Source: Tolypocladium sp. Sup5 PDA-1 (lineage: Eukaryota > Ascomycota > Sordariomycetes > Hypocreales > Ophiocordycipitaceae). From it: a DNA stretch of 45,078 nucleotides. Below the pieces are notes generated by a model that was not told the origin of the DNA, ran no database searches, and was given only the letters and a program-made list of their open reading frames with translations. The stretch spans positions 1 through 45,078 of the forward strand of contig JPHH03000109.1 of the NCBI GenBank assembly GCA_000750105.3, read 5' to 3'. Position numbers and translations under genes: made by a program. Each line of letters opens with the position of its first letter. The first letter of the stretch is position 1. Shown piece by piece: positions 1 to 9,601 of this stretch.

Positions 1-415
1 TCGTGCTTGCAAAATGCCTTCTTCGTTCCTCAAGGCTTTGTGCGCAACCCGCGACCGGGTTGCCTTCCCCTGTCTACGTGCCGCCGGTCCCGTCCCGGCT
101 GCTTTTCCCTCTCGCCCCCGGAGGCCCTTCCGGTTGGCCTGAAATCGGTGGGGCTCCATGCCCCCAATGCCCCCGGCGTATTGGCCGCCTCCCCCCTCGG
201 TTCGTACGCCTTTGCCGCGTTTCTGTCCGAACGCCGCTTTCTGCGTTCGCGCTCCGACCAATGCCAGTCGACCCTTGGCTCAGTTTGGTTCCCGAATGCT
301 CCTTTTTGGTTGGTCGTCGCCTCGGTTTCCACCTGGGAACCCCGCCTCATCTTCCCTGTCCTCCCTGTCCCTGAGCGCGACTTCTTGCTGTTCGTGCTCA
401 GGGTTCCTCCCTCAC
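1..415. other. GC-rich flank without a gene
   Basis: Pyrimidine-rich on the plus strand and downstream of the helicase stop codon. Open frames here lack recognisable domains. It may include the 3' flank of a Helitron that carried the helicase, but I could not identify an element terminus. Confidence 0.5.
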
Positions 416-2500
416 TCAACCAGCCCTCAACCAGCCCTCTGCCTCCCGAAGCGTCCTGTCGCTCAGTTCTTCCAGCATAGCCTGGGCGCCCGTCATCTCC
501 TGCGGCACTCGGTTGCCCACGAGGTCCCTCTCGCGCACCTTCGACACCAGCATGATGCCGTCCAGCGTTTGGCAACGGGACAGTTGCACGTACAGACTGT
601 ACGGGTCACACTGGGCCGGCACCGACTTCCCTCCGATATTTGTTGTTCTCGTGCCTCGCAGCTCCAGTGCCACTCGATCGAGCGACCTACCCTGCACCTT
701 GTACTCTGTGCACGCAAACGCCGCCGTGCACGGCAGCCCTCTCCGGCTGACATCGTTCTGCTGCCATGGCCGCTTTCGCTGGCGTTGTATCTTGACGCTC
801 AACGGGGACAGCAGGACCGTACCGGCCGGCATGCCGACGAATTGGAGGTCTTTCGTTGTCTCCGACGACAGGATGAGCCCCGCCGGCGGCCCGAAGTGGA
901 TCGTCATGCCGGCCGAAACCCGGTATCCCGGGAAGGCCTTGTCGACGACGACGTCTACCGCCGTGTAGCCCCCGCCGTTGGTCACTTTGAGGCCCTGGTA
1001 CGTGTTCTGGTTCACGACGACCGGCATCCCCGGTACGAACATGAAGATCCCCGGAACGGGAATGGCACTGTCGTCGCCCTGGTTCAGGATCATGATGGCC
1101 TCTTCTTCGGTCGGCACGCCGTCCTTCCACTTGTGCTCCGAGATGAAGATGCGCATTGCCGACCGCTGCTGGGCCTGAAAGGCCACGCTCGCCTCCATAT
1201 TGAGGTTCCAGCGATTTCTGTTTAGCGGCGTCACTACGGTGATGCCGGTTTCCCACGGGATTCGTCTCCGCTCCTGATAGCACCTGGAGTTGAGGAAGTC
1301 CAAGTCTGTATGGTCCTGCTCGCCCCGCCGGATCCGAGTCAGCAGCCTCTGCAGCTCCGGATCTCCTGCGGCACGCATTTGCTCGTTCAGCATGATCACC
1401 GTCGTGAATCGCCTCCACAGCGCGTGCGCCTTGTCGTGCTGGTGCCGCTGCTCGGCCTTGAACGAGTTGTCCACGTCCCACGAGATGGCCGCGCTGGGCA
1501 GCAGGATCGACCGCTCCTGCACCGGCCGGAACTGGTGGAAGTCCCCGCAAAAAAGCACGATCGGGACCCCCCCAAAGTCCCGCTGCGACCCGCGGAGCCG
1601 GCAGAGCTGCTCGTTGACTGCGTGCAATGTCCCTGCGCCGAGCATACTTACTTCGTCAATGACGAGGACATCCTTTTCCTGCCAGTCCATCCGCGTTTGA
1701 CCGTTCACGAACCGCTCCGCCTGCTTCGGTAGGCGCACACCGTCGACATCTTTCGACGAGTTTGCGGCCAAACTCCCTGGGTCTTTCGTGAACCCGTATG
1801 CGGAGTGTATCGTGATGCCGTTGATCCTCGCCGCGGCCGCACCGGACGTTGCCGTGATGAGTAGGCGATTCGATATACCCCTCGCAGCGAATAACCCCAC
1901 GAGCGCTTCGATGACGCGCGACTTCCCGGTCCCGCCTTCGCCTCCGACAAATTGGCACAGCTGGTCGGCCGTCTCTTTTCCACGCATCAGCTCGAGATGT
2001 CGACAGATGATCAGAAAAGCAATCGACTGTCTCCTGTTCAGAGTCAATCGCCTTGCCCACTCTTCGCCCGCGACGAGATAGGAACTCGACGGGCCGAGTA
2101 GCACCTCCATCTCCGCGTCCGCGGTGCTATGCGTCTCGTGAATGTCGGCCTCCGCCATCTGGATGTCGTCCTCCCCGAAGCCACTCAGTACGGCGCGCAG
2201 AGCCGCGCGGCGATCCGTCTCCGCGACGGCGGGCCCGCTTTGTATGCCCTGAATCAATCTTTCCTTCTCTCTCGAGGCACTCATCTGCTGCGATTTAATG
2301 CCCCTCAGTTGGTCCTGCGACGGTACGGCGGCACCGGTAAATACTTGCCCTGGCAGGCTTATCGTTCTAACTTTCCTCTCCGGTATTATGGCTACCTCGA
2401 GCTCGGCCGCTGAGCTGAGCGCCGAGTACTGAAACCGGCAGAGCTGCTGCATCATTCTCATCAGCTCTGCCGAGCCAGCAGTTACCTGGCCTTGGCTCAT
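416..2500 (-). CDS. PIF1-like DNA helicase, Helitron-type
   Basis: An intact frame of 694 residues. Predicted to be an ATP-dependent superfamily 1B DNA helicase acting on DNA in the nucleus. Visible motifs: Walker A GGEGGTGKS at about residues 186-194, Walker B VLVIDEVSML at about 278-287, motif III GDFHQFRPV at about 319-327, and C-terminal motifs YKVQGRS and YVQLSRCQTLDG. In filamentous fungi this lineage is mostly the helicase part of Helitron RepHel proteins or stand-alone derivatives. No HUH Rep domain is visible upstream, so this is either a separated helicase or the helicase half of a decayed Helitron. The start is the first ATG of the open frame. The family is well supported; activity and the true N-terminus are uncertain. 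Confidence 0.88.
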   Translation of the reverse strand: MSQGQVTAGSAELMRMMQQLCRFQYSALSSAAELEVAIIPERKVRTISLPGQVFTGAAVPSQDQLRGIKSQQMSASREKERLIQGIQSGPAVAETDRRAALRAVLSGFGEDDIQMAEADIHETHSTADAEMEVLLGPSSSYLVAGEEWARRLTLNRRQSIAFLIICRHLELMRGKETADQLCQFVGGEGGTGKSRVIEALVGLFAARGISNRLLITATSGAAAARINGITIHSAYGFTKDPGSLAANSSKDVDGVRLPKQAERFVNGQTRMDWQEKDVLVIDEVSMLGAGTLHAVNEQLCRLRGSQRDFGGVPIVLFCGDFHQFRPVQERSILLPSAAISWDVDNSFKAEQRHQHDKAHALWRRFTTVIMLNEQMRAAGDPELQRLLTRIRRGEQDHTDLDFLNSRCYQERRRIPWETGITVVTPLNRNRWNLNMEASVAFQAQQRSAMRIFISEHKWKDGVPTEEEAIMILNQGDDSAIPVPGIFMFVPGMPVVVNQNTYQGLKVTNGGGYTAVDVVVDKAFPGYRVSAGMTIHFGPPAGLILSSETTKDLQFVGMPAGTVLLSPLSVKIQRQRKRPWQQNDVSRRGLPCTAAFACTEYKVQGRSLDRVALELRGTRTTNIGGKSVPAQCDPYSLYVQLSRCQTLDGIMLVSKVRERDLVGNRVPQEMTGAQAMLEELSDRTLREAEGWLRAG

Positions 2501-3534
2501 AGCGTGTGAAGTGCCGCATTATCGAAGGACCGTGGCAGCCGGAGGCAACAGTGACAAAGAGGGATGGACGCACGGCTACAACACGTCACCCGGCATCGTG
2601 TTCGTCCACCTGTTGCAAGTAATCAGCGCCAATGTCGGTTGCGGCATTGAGTCGGAGCTGTTATCCCACACGACAGTCCTTTTCACCGGCAAGGAAGAGA
2701 AACGGGACGAGCAGCAGATGGAGTGTGCAGGAGCGACCCTGAAGATGATGCAACTGGTTGAGCATCAACAAACACTTCCTTGGGATAAGGCATGGATGGT
2801 ATTTAAGAGCAAATAGACGTCACTAACTAGTGCACACAGGAGACAACTACCTCAGTTGACTAGGAGTGCCGGCGATAGGTAGGTTTCGGATTGCTGCCGG
2901 CATGGATGCGCTAAGGCGAGGATACAGCAAGATATGATGTCACTCACGGCGATATAAAGCTAACGGCGTTCTTCACGTTGTCGGCGAACAAAGCCTCTCC
3001 TGCAACTTTTCTTTGCCTCCTCCGGCAACTCGGCCGCTCAGGACACCCGATCCAACCTAGGACGCTACCAAAAGAAGCGCCAGATTCCCTTCACTCAGTA
3101 CTATTCTTAACATCGTGGCCCTCTAGACCCATGAAATAAGACCTTGCTCTTGCGGTGGTACATCTCAGCTCAATGAGGCTCGCTTGAACCGGGACGCCCC
3201 GAACTTGCAGCAGGGGTACCGGTCTCTGCAGTTAGTCGAGCTGTGTAGAGAAGCGTACGACTCCTAGATGAGCGATGCCTCCCGGATGAACCCCCCCCCC
3301 CCGAGTGGGGAGGGACTGAGGGACTGTCTGTGACGCTTCGAGCGAATCGCGCCAGCGCTACAGCCCGACGTGAACCTTGACGCAAAGCTCATAGACGGGT
3401 CGTCACGGTCCAATACCGTCGATCCTTTCGAAAGTCTCGGCTGTTCCCCTGTTTGAAATCCCGGAATGCTGACTGTGGAAAACGTGAGGGAGAGAGAGGT
3501 GCCCTTTCAGCTAACAGCTCTGCACGAACACTGC
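2501..3534. other. Intergenic stretch, no convincing gene
   Basis: About 1 kb between the helicase and the DUF7924 relic. A plus-strand frame of 101 residues (2511-2816) has no recognisable features. A run of C (about 13) occurs near 3289-3302, a site prone to indel errors. Nothing else supported. Confidence 0.5.
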
Positions 3535-4369
3535 CTAAGTTGCCAGGTTCGGGATCCGGAAGAGCGTCCGCGGCCCATCGCTGCCGGTATCGACGCGATG
3601 GGCTTGACCTCGACCGCCACCGCCCGAGACTGCGGCCCAGACGGTGAGGATCAGCTCCTCCGTCTGAACAAAATTGTCCCGATGACGCTTTGCCAAGTCC
3701 CTAGCATTTCTGAAAGCGGCGGCTCCCCGTCGAAAAGTTTCGATGTTACCAGTCATTTGCCAACCATCGATATGGGTCATGTGGTATTCTGGCCGCCCCC
3801 CAGATGTGGCAGGCGCTGTGACGTGGTGGGCGTACAGTTTGAGCGAGCCATCGTGGTAAGTTGAGCTATAGATGTAGGCATTCCCATTGTATGCTTGGAT
3901 CAGTCTCTCTGTAGGTTTGCAGAGCGTGCATGGCGCGAGCACTGTCCCGTCAAAGCATGCCTGCCTCTGTGCCACCGACGAATGTCCATCCGGTCCCTTG
4001 ACCTCCAGGAAAAGGTTTGGCGCCACTGGGATGCTCATCGATGTGCCCAACAGGCAGACAGCGACCGCAGCCGGTCGTGACTTGGTTCACCATTTGCCGG
4101 CGTACCATGGGCATCAATTTTTTTAGACCTGCTGAGGCTGACTTTTCAGTGCCTGGTGTAAAATCCACACGTACTGCTGGCGCCAAATAGTCCCGGGACC
4201 ACCAGAGAATTGCCGAATCGTTCAGGTCCACGTCACAGAAAATGACAACGATGCGACTATTTTCCAAGTCATGAAAGAGAGCTGGTCTAAAAACAAAACT
4301 TGGATGCCGTTTCATAGGGTCACTAGAGTACAAGTGGTGACTGTAAAGTTGCCCAAAGATTAGCATCAC
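3535..4369 (-). pseudogene. Decayed DUF7924-like (PD-(D/E)XK-type?) gene
   Basis: The lower frame (3535-4050) contains a block I associate with the fungal DUF7924 family: PNLFLEVKGPDG, then VAQRQACFDG, SSTYHDGSLKLYAHHVTAP, GGRPEYHMT and AAAFRNARDLAKRHRD. The E-x-K motif after a hydrophobic strand resembles a restriction-endonuclease-like fold, but that is inference. Between ACFDG and YNGNAY the family-like sequence (AMHALQTY) is in another frame, so two compensating shifts are needed. The upstream frame (3950-4369) is shifted again. I read this as a relic, not an active gene. Family assignment is from memory of the conserved block. It lies directly left of the A-B-C module. Confidence 0.6.
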
Positions 4370-4511
4370 TCACACCAAACAATTGTTCACAGCATGACGC
4401 CGAACGCCATATTCGTCGAGTCCAGCGCTTTATTGGATGCGCAAGCTTGCAAGCTCACGTAAGCCACGTGCCTGCGGCATTGTGAGCATGATGGACAATA
4501 GGAGCACACAC

Positions 4512-4613
4512 CTCCACTGCACGTAAACCCCGCATCGCCCCGGCTGCGCGAGAAGGAACTGGACTTCCACACCAGCGTTTCTTTGCACAAAGGCCATCGT
4601 CCGAAATCCCAGA
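4512..4613. promoter_or_regulatory. Conserved blocks upstream of gene A, copy 1
   Basis: A 27-bp block (4512-4538) and a 22-bp block (4592-4613) recur exactly at 42937-42963 and 43041-43062, upstream of the second gene A. They are more conserved than the coding exons. They could be promoter or 5' leader elements. An undetected exon is also possible: a minus-strand frame reads WDFGRWP in both copies, and the blocks differ in spacing by 24 bp, a multiple of three. Confidence 0.5.
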
Positions 4614-4737
4614 CACATTGCCAAGCAAACCCCCGGCTCGCACTTCGGCTTAGTTCGGGGCTTCGTTCCATTTCCGGTACTTGACGCCCAGCAGCTGCTT
4701 CGAATGCTCTCTGTGTCTTCATACTACAGCCAAAACG

Positions 4738-5213
4738 ATGCGTCATCTGGAGGTCCGTCAAATACCTGTCGACAAGACTATCCTCGCAGATCTTGCCGCA
4801 TATCTTGAAACTGCACCATTTGAATCGCTGCGGGAGTCAGAGATCTGTATAGATCAGCAACTTCTCGGGCTAAAATGCATGCGTGTCACAGCTGCATTGG
4901 GCATTTCGAGGGGAAGAGTACGTATTCTTTTCCCAACGGTGGCAACTGCTGACGATACATTGTGAAGAAATTAGGCGTAACGCGACTGCGTGGGTACACA
5001 AAGACATATCTCTCGATATCCGATCCTTCCGATATAATACTCGTTCAGGCTTGGGGGGTGGAGAACGATACTCCGTCAATCCAAGGAAAAGATGGCTCAA
5101 TGGCGGCGGTTGTGCCATTGTTACAAGGAATGTCCATCCGCGTGAACGAGGGCGTCGTCATTGTTGTTCCGCCGGGCGTGACGGTCGACCTCCTGTGCAT
5201 TACTGGAGTGTGA
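4738..5213 (+). CDS. Gene A1, unknown 141-residue protein of a duplicated module
   Basis: Two exons, 4738-4917 and 4968-5213, joined in phase 0 over a 50-nt intron with donor GTACGT, branch GCTGAC and acceptor GAAG. The paralogue at 43151-43617 has an intron of the same length, position and phase. By hand alignment about 35 of 59 residues of exon 1 are identical, and the stops coincide. This cross-conservation is the main evidence that it is coding. The N-terminus starts MRHLEVRQIPVD and the C-terminus ends in beta-strand-like VVIVVPPGVTVDL. There is no signal peptide or membrane segment and I recognise no domain. It converges on gene B1, whose tail overlaps it on the other strand by 169 bp. 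Confidence 0.75.
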
Positions 5214-6287
5214 TGGGATGATCCTTGACGCCGTCGTGCTGGGCCCTGGGGCGCGGCGTCGATGTCGACCTCGGTTGCCGAATGTCTCAAGTTCTCATTG
5301 AGTGACGCTGCCATTGCTTGATATCCTTGGCTACTCTCTCGATCGGTAGGTGGGACAGGAGGCAGCTGAGGAGCATTCAACTCGATGGGGTCAACCGTCT
5401 GAGCCTGAGCAAACTCAATAATGTCCAACCATGGCGCCATTTGAGGCAACCTTGTCGCTGAGAATCCGAGGCTGACACTGGCTCTTGTTTCTGAGATGTC
5501 TGCAGTCAAAATTAGCTCGGTCCACCTGAGGGAACTGGGGAAGATGTACACTTCTGCTCAACATGAGGACCTCCAGCAGTACACCGATTTGGTGGGTTCG
5601 GCGGAGACGCACTCTGTTCGTCGTCGAAGGCAGTCGATCCAGGCTGCTGCGGGGTTTCTCTTCTTGGCATGTTCGCCGCGTCACTTGTCTTTCGCTTGCG
5701 TGACGGCATGGATTCGTGGTGATCGAGGACCGGAGACTGGCAGGCCGCACGAACTGGCCATACCGTGTCCGGCTGCCGATTCGCCCCTTGACCCTCCTTG
5801 ACATCCGGTGTGCACAATGCATTTTTCAACCAAGTAACATGGTCTTCACACTTGTCGATGACATCAATTGGTGGATTGCTTTGGGCTCGTAGCGTCTCAG
5901 AAAGTACGTGTTGTGCCGCCTCTTGTCTCGTTAGACAACGACGTCAATGGGGCTGGGGGGCTCTGACATACCGACAAGGCATAATGCGGCCCATTTAGGC
6001 TTGTCTTCCCGGCCTTGTTGATACAGCCGTGGCCAGAACTCATCGAACGTGCCGGCGTGGTGGTTGCCTTGTTCGATGACCTCGGGCGCCTGCGCTACTT
6101 TGGAGAGTTGCTGGCGCGAAAGGCCGGCGAAGAGGTCGATAAAGGTAGTAAAGTCCAAGTGAAAGAACTGCCTGCTCTCGTAGCGATAACAGAGAGCGTC
6201 CTTGGAAGCCAGGACTGCCCTTCGGCCCCGTGGTGCGTTGAGCCGCAAAGCGACGCGAGCGTCAACCTGAGCCTTCGAATACTCCAT
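5045..6287 (-). CDS. Gene B1, unknown 380-residue protein of the duplicated module
   Basis: Three exons on the minus strand: 6287-5972, 5921-5550 and 5499-5045. Introns are both 50 nt, with donors GTATGT and GTACAT, the first with branch CTAAC, and both are phase 1. The copy at 43636-44687 has the same three-exon, phase-1 structure. The conserved N-terminal part contains YRYESRQFFHLDFTTFIDLF and TFDEFWPRLYQ. The middle part has NPPIDVIDK, VTWLKNALC and a basic cluster SRKRK that could be a nuclear localisation signal. The C-terminal part is proline and serine rich after QTVDPIEL. No known domain recognised. In this copy the stop used by copy 2 is missing, so the frame runs about 169 bp antisense into gene A1. 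The start is the ATG aligned between copies. Confidence 0.72.
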
Positions 6288-6744
6288 GGCTGCCGTGGGG
6301 GTGGTCAATGGTTTTAGAAAACCGGAGATGAGCAGCTGAGAACAGGTTCAAAGTAGACGACGGTCGAGATGGGCAGCAGAGGACGAGTTGGATGTAGATG
6401 TGTGTCAAATTGGGCAGCTGAGTACATATCGAGAGGTACCCCGCGGCCCTTTTATGCACGCGAGGACACTTCACTCTCCCCCAACCTTGCAGCGGCCTTG
6501 CCGCGGCCCACTCCCCGTGCCGTGTCGCTTAGGGACGATCAGTTATCACAACGCTATTGAGTACTGGAAAGGTCTGATTCGCCGGGGAAGCTTCCGTCGG
6601 GAAGGGTGTCGTTGGTGGCTTCGAGTGAACGATGCAGCGAGTGCTACTTCATCCCGCGCCTTCATAAGGACAAGGCAACCGCTGCAGCCCGGTTGCCTTT
6701 CTGCACTTTCAACGAACACTGACCGCTCTTTACCCTGCCTTACA
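6288..6744. promoter_or_regulatory. Divergent B/C promoter with a 10-bp inverted repeat
   Basis: The 457-bp region between divergent genes B1 and C1. At 6672-6699 there is a perfect inverted repeat, AAGGCAACCG, an 8-nt centre CTGCAGCC, then CGGTTGCCTT. It sits about 46 bp upstream of the C1 start, so it may be an operator-like site or a leader hairpin. The 66 bp from 6668 to 6733 match 45013-45078 with only three differences, much closer than the flanking coding sequence. Confidence 0.6.
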
Positions 6745-8053
6745 ATGGACGGCTATGCATCTCCTCCGTCTGGGACTGGCAACCTTGATCCAGGGTTGGT
6801 CTGCAACGTGCCGGACATCACTGTACGGTATCCTGTCGATGTCCTTCTGTCCGCTCTATTACTAATGATACCAGGATAATGCGTGTGCCAAGGCGGGCCT
6901 GGGGAGGCTGAAGAGAGTTGTGATTTGGTTCGCTGGTAGCTGCCTCGGTTTCAGAAGCAGTGCCAGCCGGTAAGAGTCTCACGGCCCTTTCCGTACACCA
7001 ATGCGGCTAACAATATCTAGGGAGAGCGACTTGGACACCAACACAAGGCTGCAACGTACGCAGTATGTCGAAGAGAGTACGGCATCTCCAACCGCAAGCG
7101 ACGAAGACGAGCCTGACTACAGTTCGACAACTTTGCCACAGGCGTTTGACTTGCGCTATGGACCACAAGGCGACGTCAGCACTCTCTGCCAATCGCCGGG
7201 CGGAGCCCGTGACTCGTTTTTGACAGGCTCTACGGTGAGCTTGGGCTATGCCGGCGACTGTTCCGGACGGTCTAGCACAACGTCACTCGGCGCCGATGGT
7301 GACCTTGACGAACACCAAGTGCAACACCGACTCTGGGCCGACGATTGCGAGTGAGTAATACCATCTTGGCACAACGTGGCGCTAACTTCTGAAGACAAAA
7401 CCTATTCTTCTGCCTCGCCGGGGAAAGATTGTTCAACTCGACCGTCAACGACCCGAAGAACATACTCTGTACGGGCAGTGGAGCTATCACATGGGCAACG
7501 TGAGTACTCTTCCGTGTGCGCGTGGCTGCTGGCCTTTGGTCTCGAACTAATATGGAGAAGACATGTCGCTCAAAAGTACCCAACGGCGCGCGTGGTGGTC
7601 CTTGCAAAGGAGCCATTTCAGACATACCTGCCGAGGAATTGCACGATCGAGAAAGGAAATATCGAGGAGTACCCCCAGACCTTCTTCTGGGACTACCTCT
7701 TTGTCCGGAATATCAGAAGCCCCAAAGACTATGTGACATACCTCAGACACCTCAGGGGACTCGTTCGACTTGGCGGGCAGATCGAGCTTGTCGATGTCGA
7801 CAATATGTTTGACATGGTTTGCACCTGCCAGTCCGTCAACTGGACAAGAGCGAGTGCATGCAAAACCTGCGCCAACTTTCCAGGAGCACAAGCCCGCCGG
7901 GATCTGATGAGAGACGTCGGTTTTTGCGGTCTTCAAATTATCTACCACGGGCGTCGGTGGCGAACTCTGGACGGCGCAAAGGTCTACAGGCAAGTCCGTC
8001 AATATCATGCCTTCATTTTTCATGCGAAAGGGATGCTGACCTTGCTGTTGTGA
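6745..8053 (+). CDS. Gene C1, LaeA-like SAM methyltransferase-fold protein
   Basis: Five exons: 6745-6822, 6875-6969, 7021-7350, 7395-7499 and 7558-8053, giving 367 residues. Introns have donors GTACGG, GTAAGA, GTGAGT and GTGAGT, several with CTAAC-type branch sites, and every phase agrees. The N-terminal half is acidic and low complexity. The C-terminal half follows the LaeA-like methyltransferase layout: motif I ILCTGSGAITWAT, then ARVVVLAKEPFQ, WDYLFVRNIRSPKDY and LVRLGGQIELVDVD. Motif I is degenerate relative to the usual DVGTGTG, and the acidic residue after the second strand is missing, so SAM binding is doubtful. A late segment holds CTC and CKTC cysteines. Family members regulate or take part in secondary metabolism, but its role here is unknown. 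It is divergent from gene B1. Confidence 0.72.
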
Positions 8054-8610
8054 AGTGTCGCTGTGACGGGCAGAGCGGGGCGATGCCAGGTCGGACAAGG
8101 GTTCTAATCGGCATTGACGGGAACAAAGTCGTTCGTTGGTCGCGGACACTCAGTGATAGGCGTGCGGCAGGCCGGGTGCTCTAGGAGTTGGCAGGTAAGA
8201 CAGGAGGCGACTTGTGCTTTAAGAGAAATAAAAATCACCAGCATATCTGCACTGCTATTGTGAAGTGTTTGATGTGAAAGGCAATCGCAGACTGGACGGT
8301 GACGACCACTTGATGGCGCAGTGGTTGCGCGAGGTGGTCGACGAACACGCACCAGGAGAACAGGCCGGGTGGATGGATGCACGGGTTCGCATCGGCGATC
8401 CGGGGATCGCACAAGGGCGGCAATGGCTGCGCGCCAATTGAGGTACCCTCCCGTCGCGAAACCTCTCGCGGGCCAGGGCCATCAGGGCGAGACGCGAGGC
8501 AGCAGCATGACCCAAACTAGCGTCGAGAGACGCGTGATCTGCCACCGACCTGTCGTCAACCATTCACCCCTTCAACATGCGCGACGACGGCTGGGCGGGC
8601 GGAACACCAT
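8054..8610. other. Relic-rich intergenic segment
   Basis: No intact gene. A plus-strand reading near 8312 (AQWLREVVDEH) weakly resembles 17785-17820 (AQWLREL). The segment leads into the kinase relic and is probably debris from duplicated kinase loci. Confidence 0.35.
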
Positions 8611-8731
8611 GACGGATCAAACTCGATCAAATGTGATCGACGACAATCCCATTGGAAGCGCTCTGGATGGCTTCCGCGCCTCACAGCGGACGCGACGCGG
8701 GGCTGTTTGCACTAGAGTAGGCCACGGCTAA
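8611..8731 (+). pseudogene. Relic of a FunK1-like kinase N-terminus
   Basis: The frame MTDQTRSNVIDDNPIGSALD followed by GFRAS aligns with the N-terminus of the kinase starting at 20855 (MTDQSRSKVIKEHPIGNGLD, then AFRAS). Similarity ends after the segment RAS. The rest of the kinase is absent, so this is a fragment of a second, older kinase copy. Confidence 0.65.
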
Positions 8732-8775
8732 AAGTCGGCCAAACGAGTCCCATGCGCTGAACACAGCCGGAGGCG

Positions 8776-8860
8776 CTGGCCAGGAACGAACGAACACGGG
8801 CCAGGTGGTGTCAACAATGCCAAGAGGACCGAGTTTTGATTGGTCTGCCCCATTCGCAAC
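8776..8860 (+). repeat. Near-identical inverted copy of the kinase promoter
   Basis: These 85 bases equal the reverse complement of 20981-21065 with one mismatch. The other copy lies in the divergent promoter between the FunK1-like kinase and the gene at 21088. Here neither gene follows, so the promoter piece was copied alone or was separated from its gene. Confidence 0.8.
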
Positions 8861-9120
8861 TAGGCACCTTGAGGGCCGACGGCCTCGCTCAGGGGCGAGG
8901 GGAGGTGGACGTCCAGGGCGAGATCATCTCGGCCCTGGATGACGAGGGCTCCGGCTGGACTCGCCACACGCGCGTTACGATGGCGGCGTGTGTCTGGCTT
9001 GCGCCGCGTCCGGGAGGGAGCACGGGGGCGGCTTCTACGGGGCGACGGTGACGCCCGAGGAGATGCGATGAGGCTGGTCGAGCAGACGTGTGTGTGCATG
9101 CATGGCGAGAACGGCAGCGT

Positions 9121-9440
9121 GACCTGGGGACTTAATATTAAGCTACAATTCAATGATGCGGAAGCTGTGGCGCTCGTGCGTACCTGCGTTAGGATGCAGG
9201 GATGCGGGGATTGATGAGCTGTCTGGCCAGCGGACCTGGGGCCATCCAGCCTGAGACGGGGGGCGGGGAAGACAGACGTTTACCACGCCACCTGGCAAAA
9301 AATATCCCATACCCACCATGGAAACCTGTTCAGACGAAAACGCCATTCGTCGCACCGTTCACCGACATGCAGACGTCCTTGTGCCACCAGGAAGATGCCC
9401 ATGGGCGCCAGTCCGCTTCCTGGCCCCCGTAGCTTAACAT
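9121..9440. repeat. Dispersed repeat, copy X
   Basis: Shared with 39160-39400. Both contain the 12-bp palindrome CTTAATATTAAG followed by GCTAC, then ATTCAATGATGCGGAAGC, and further on a block ending in GGGGCCATCCAGCCTGAGA. At the right end (about 9426) the motif TTAAGCTACGGGGGCCAG appears on the minus strand, while copy Y has TTAAGCTGCGGGGGCT on the plus strand. No coding capacity seen; probably a non-autonomous element or element end. Confidence 0.6.
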
Positions 9441-9601
9441 TCAGCATCCTACAAGTTTAAAAGACTGACATAACTGTATTGCAGTTGAATGAGTGTGAGC
9501 TAACAGTTGGCAGCAAAGCATCTTTGACAACGAAATCAGACCTATGTTCAACCCGCAATCGCAATGCGTTTCGCGAACGCATGCCCTGAGCGAGCAGTCC
9601 A

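Noticed and set aside
158..1225. Long plus-strand open frame opposite the helicase
   Set aside because: It is a shadow of the GC-rich helicase gene and has no domain or splice support.
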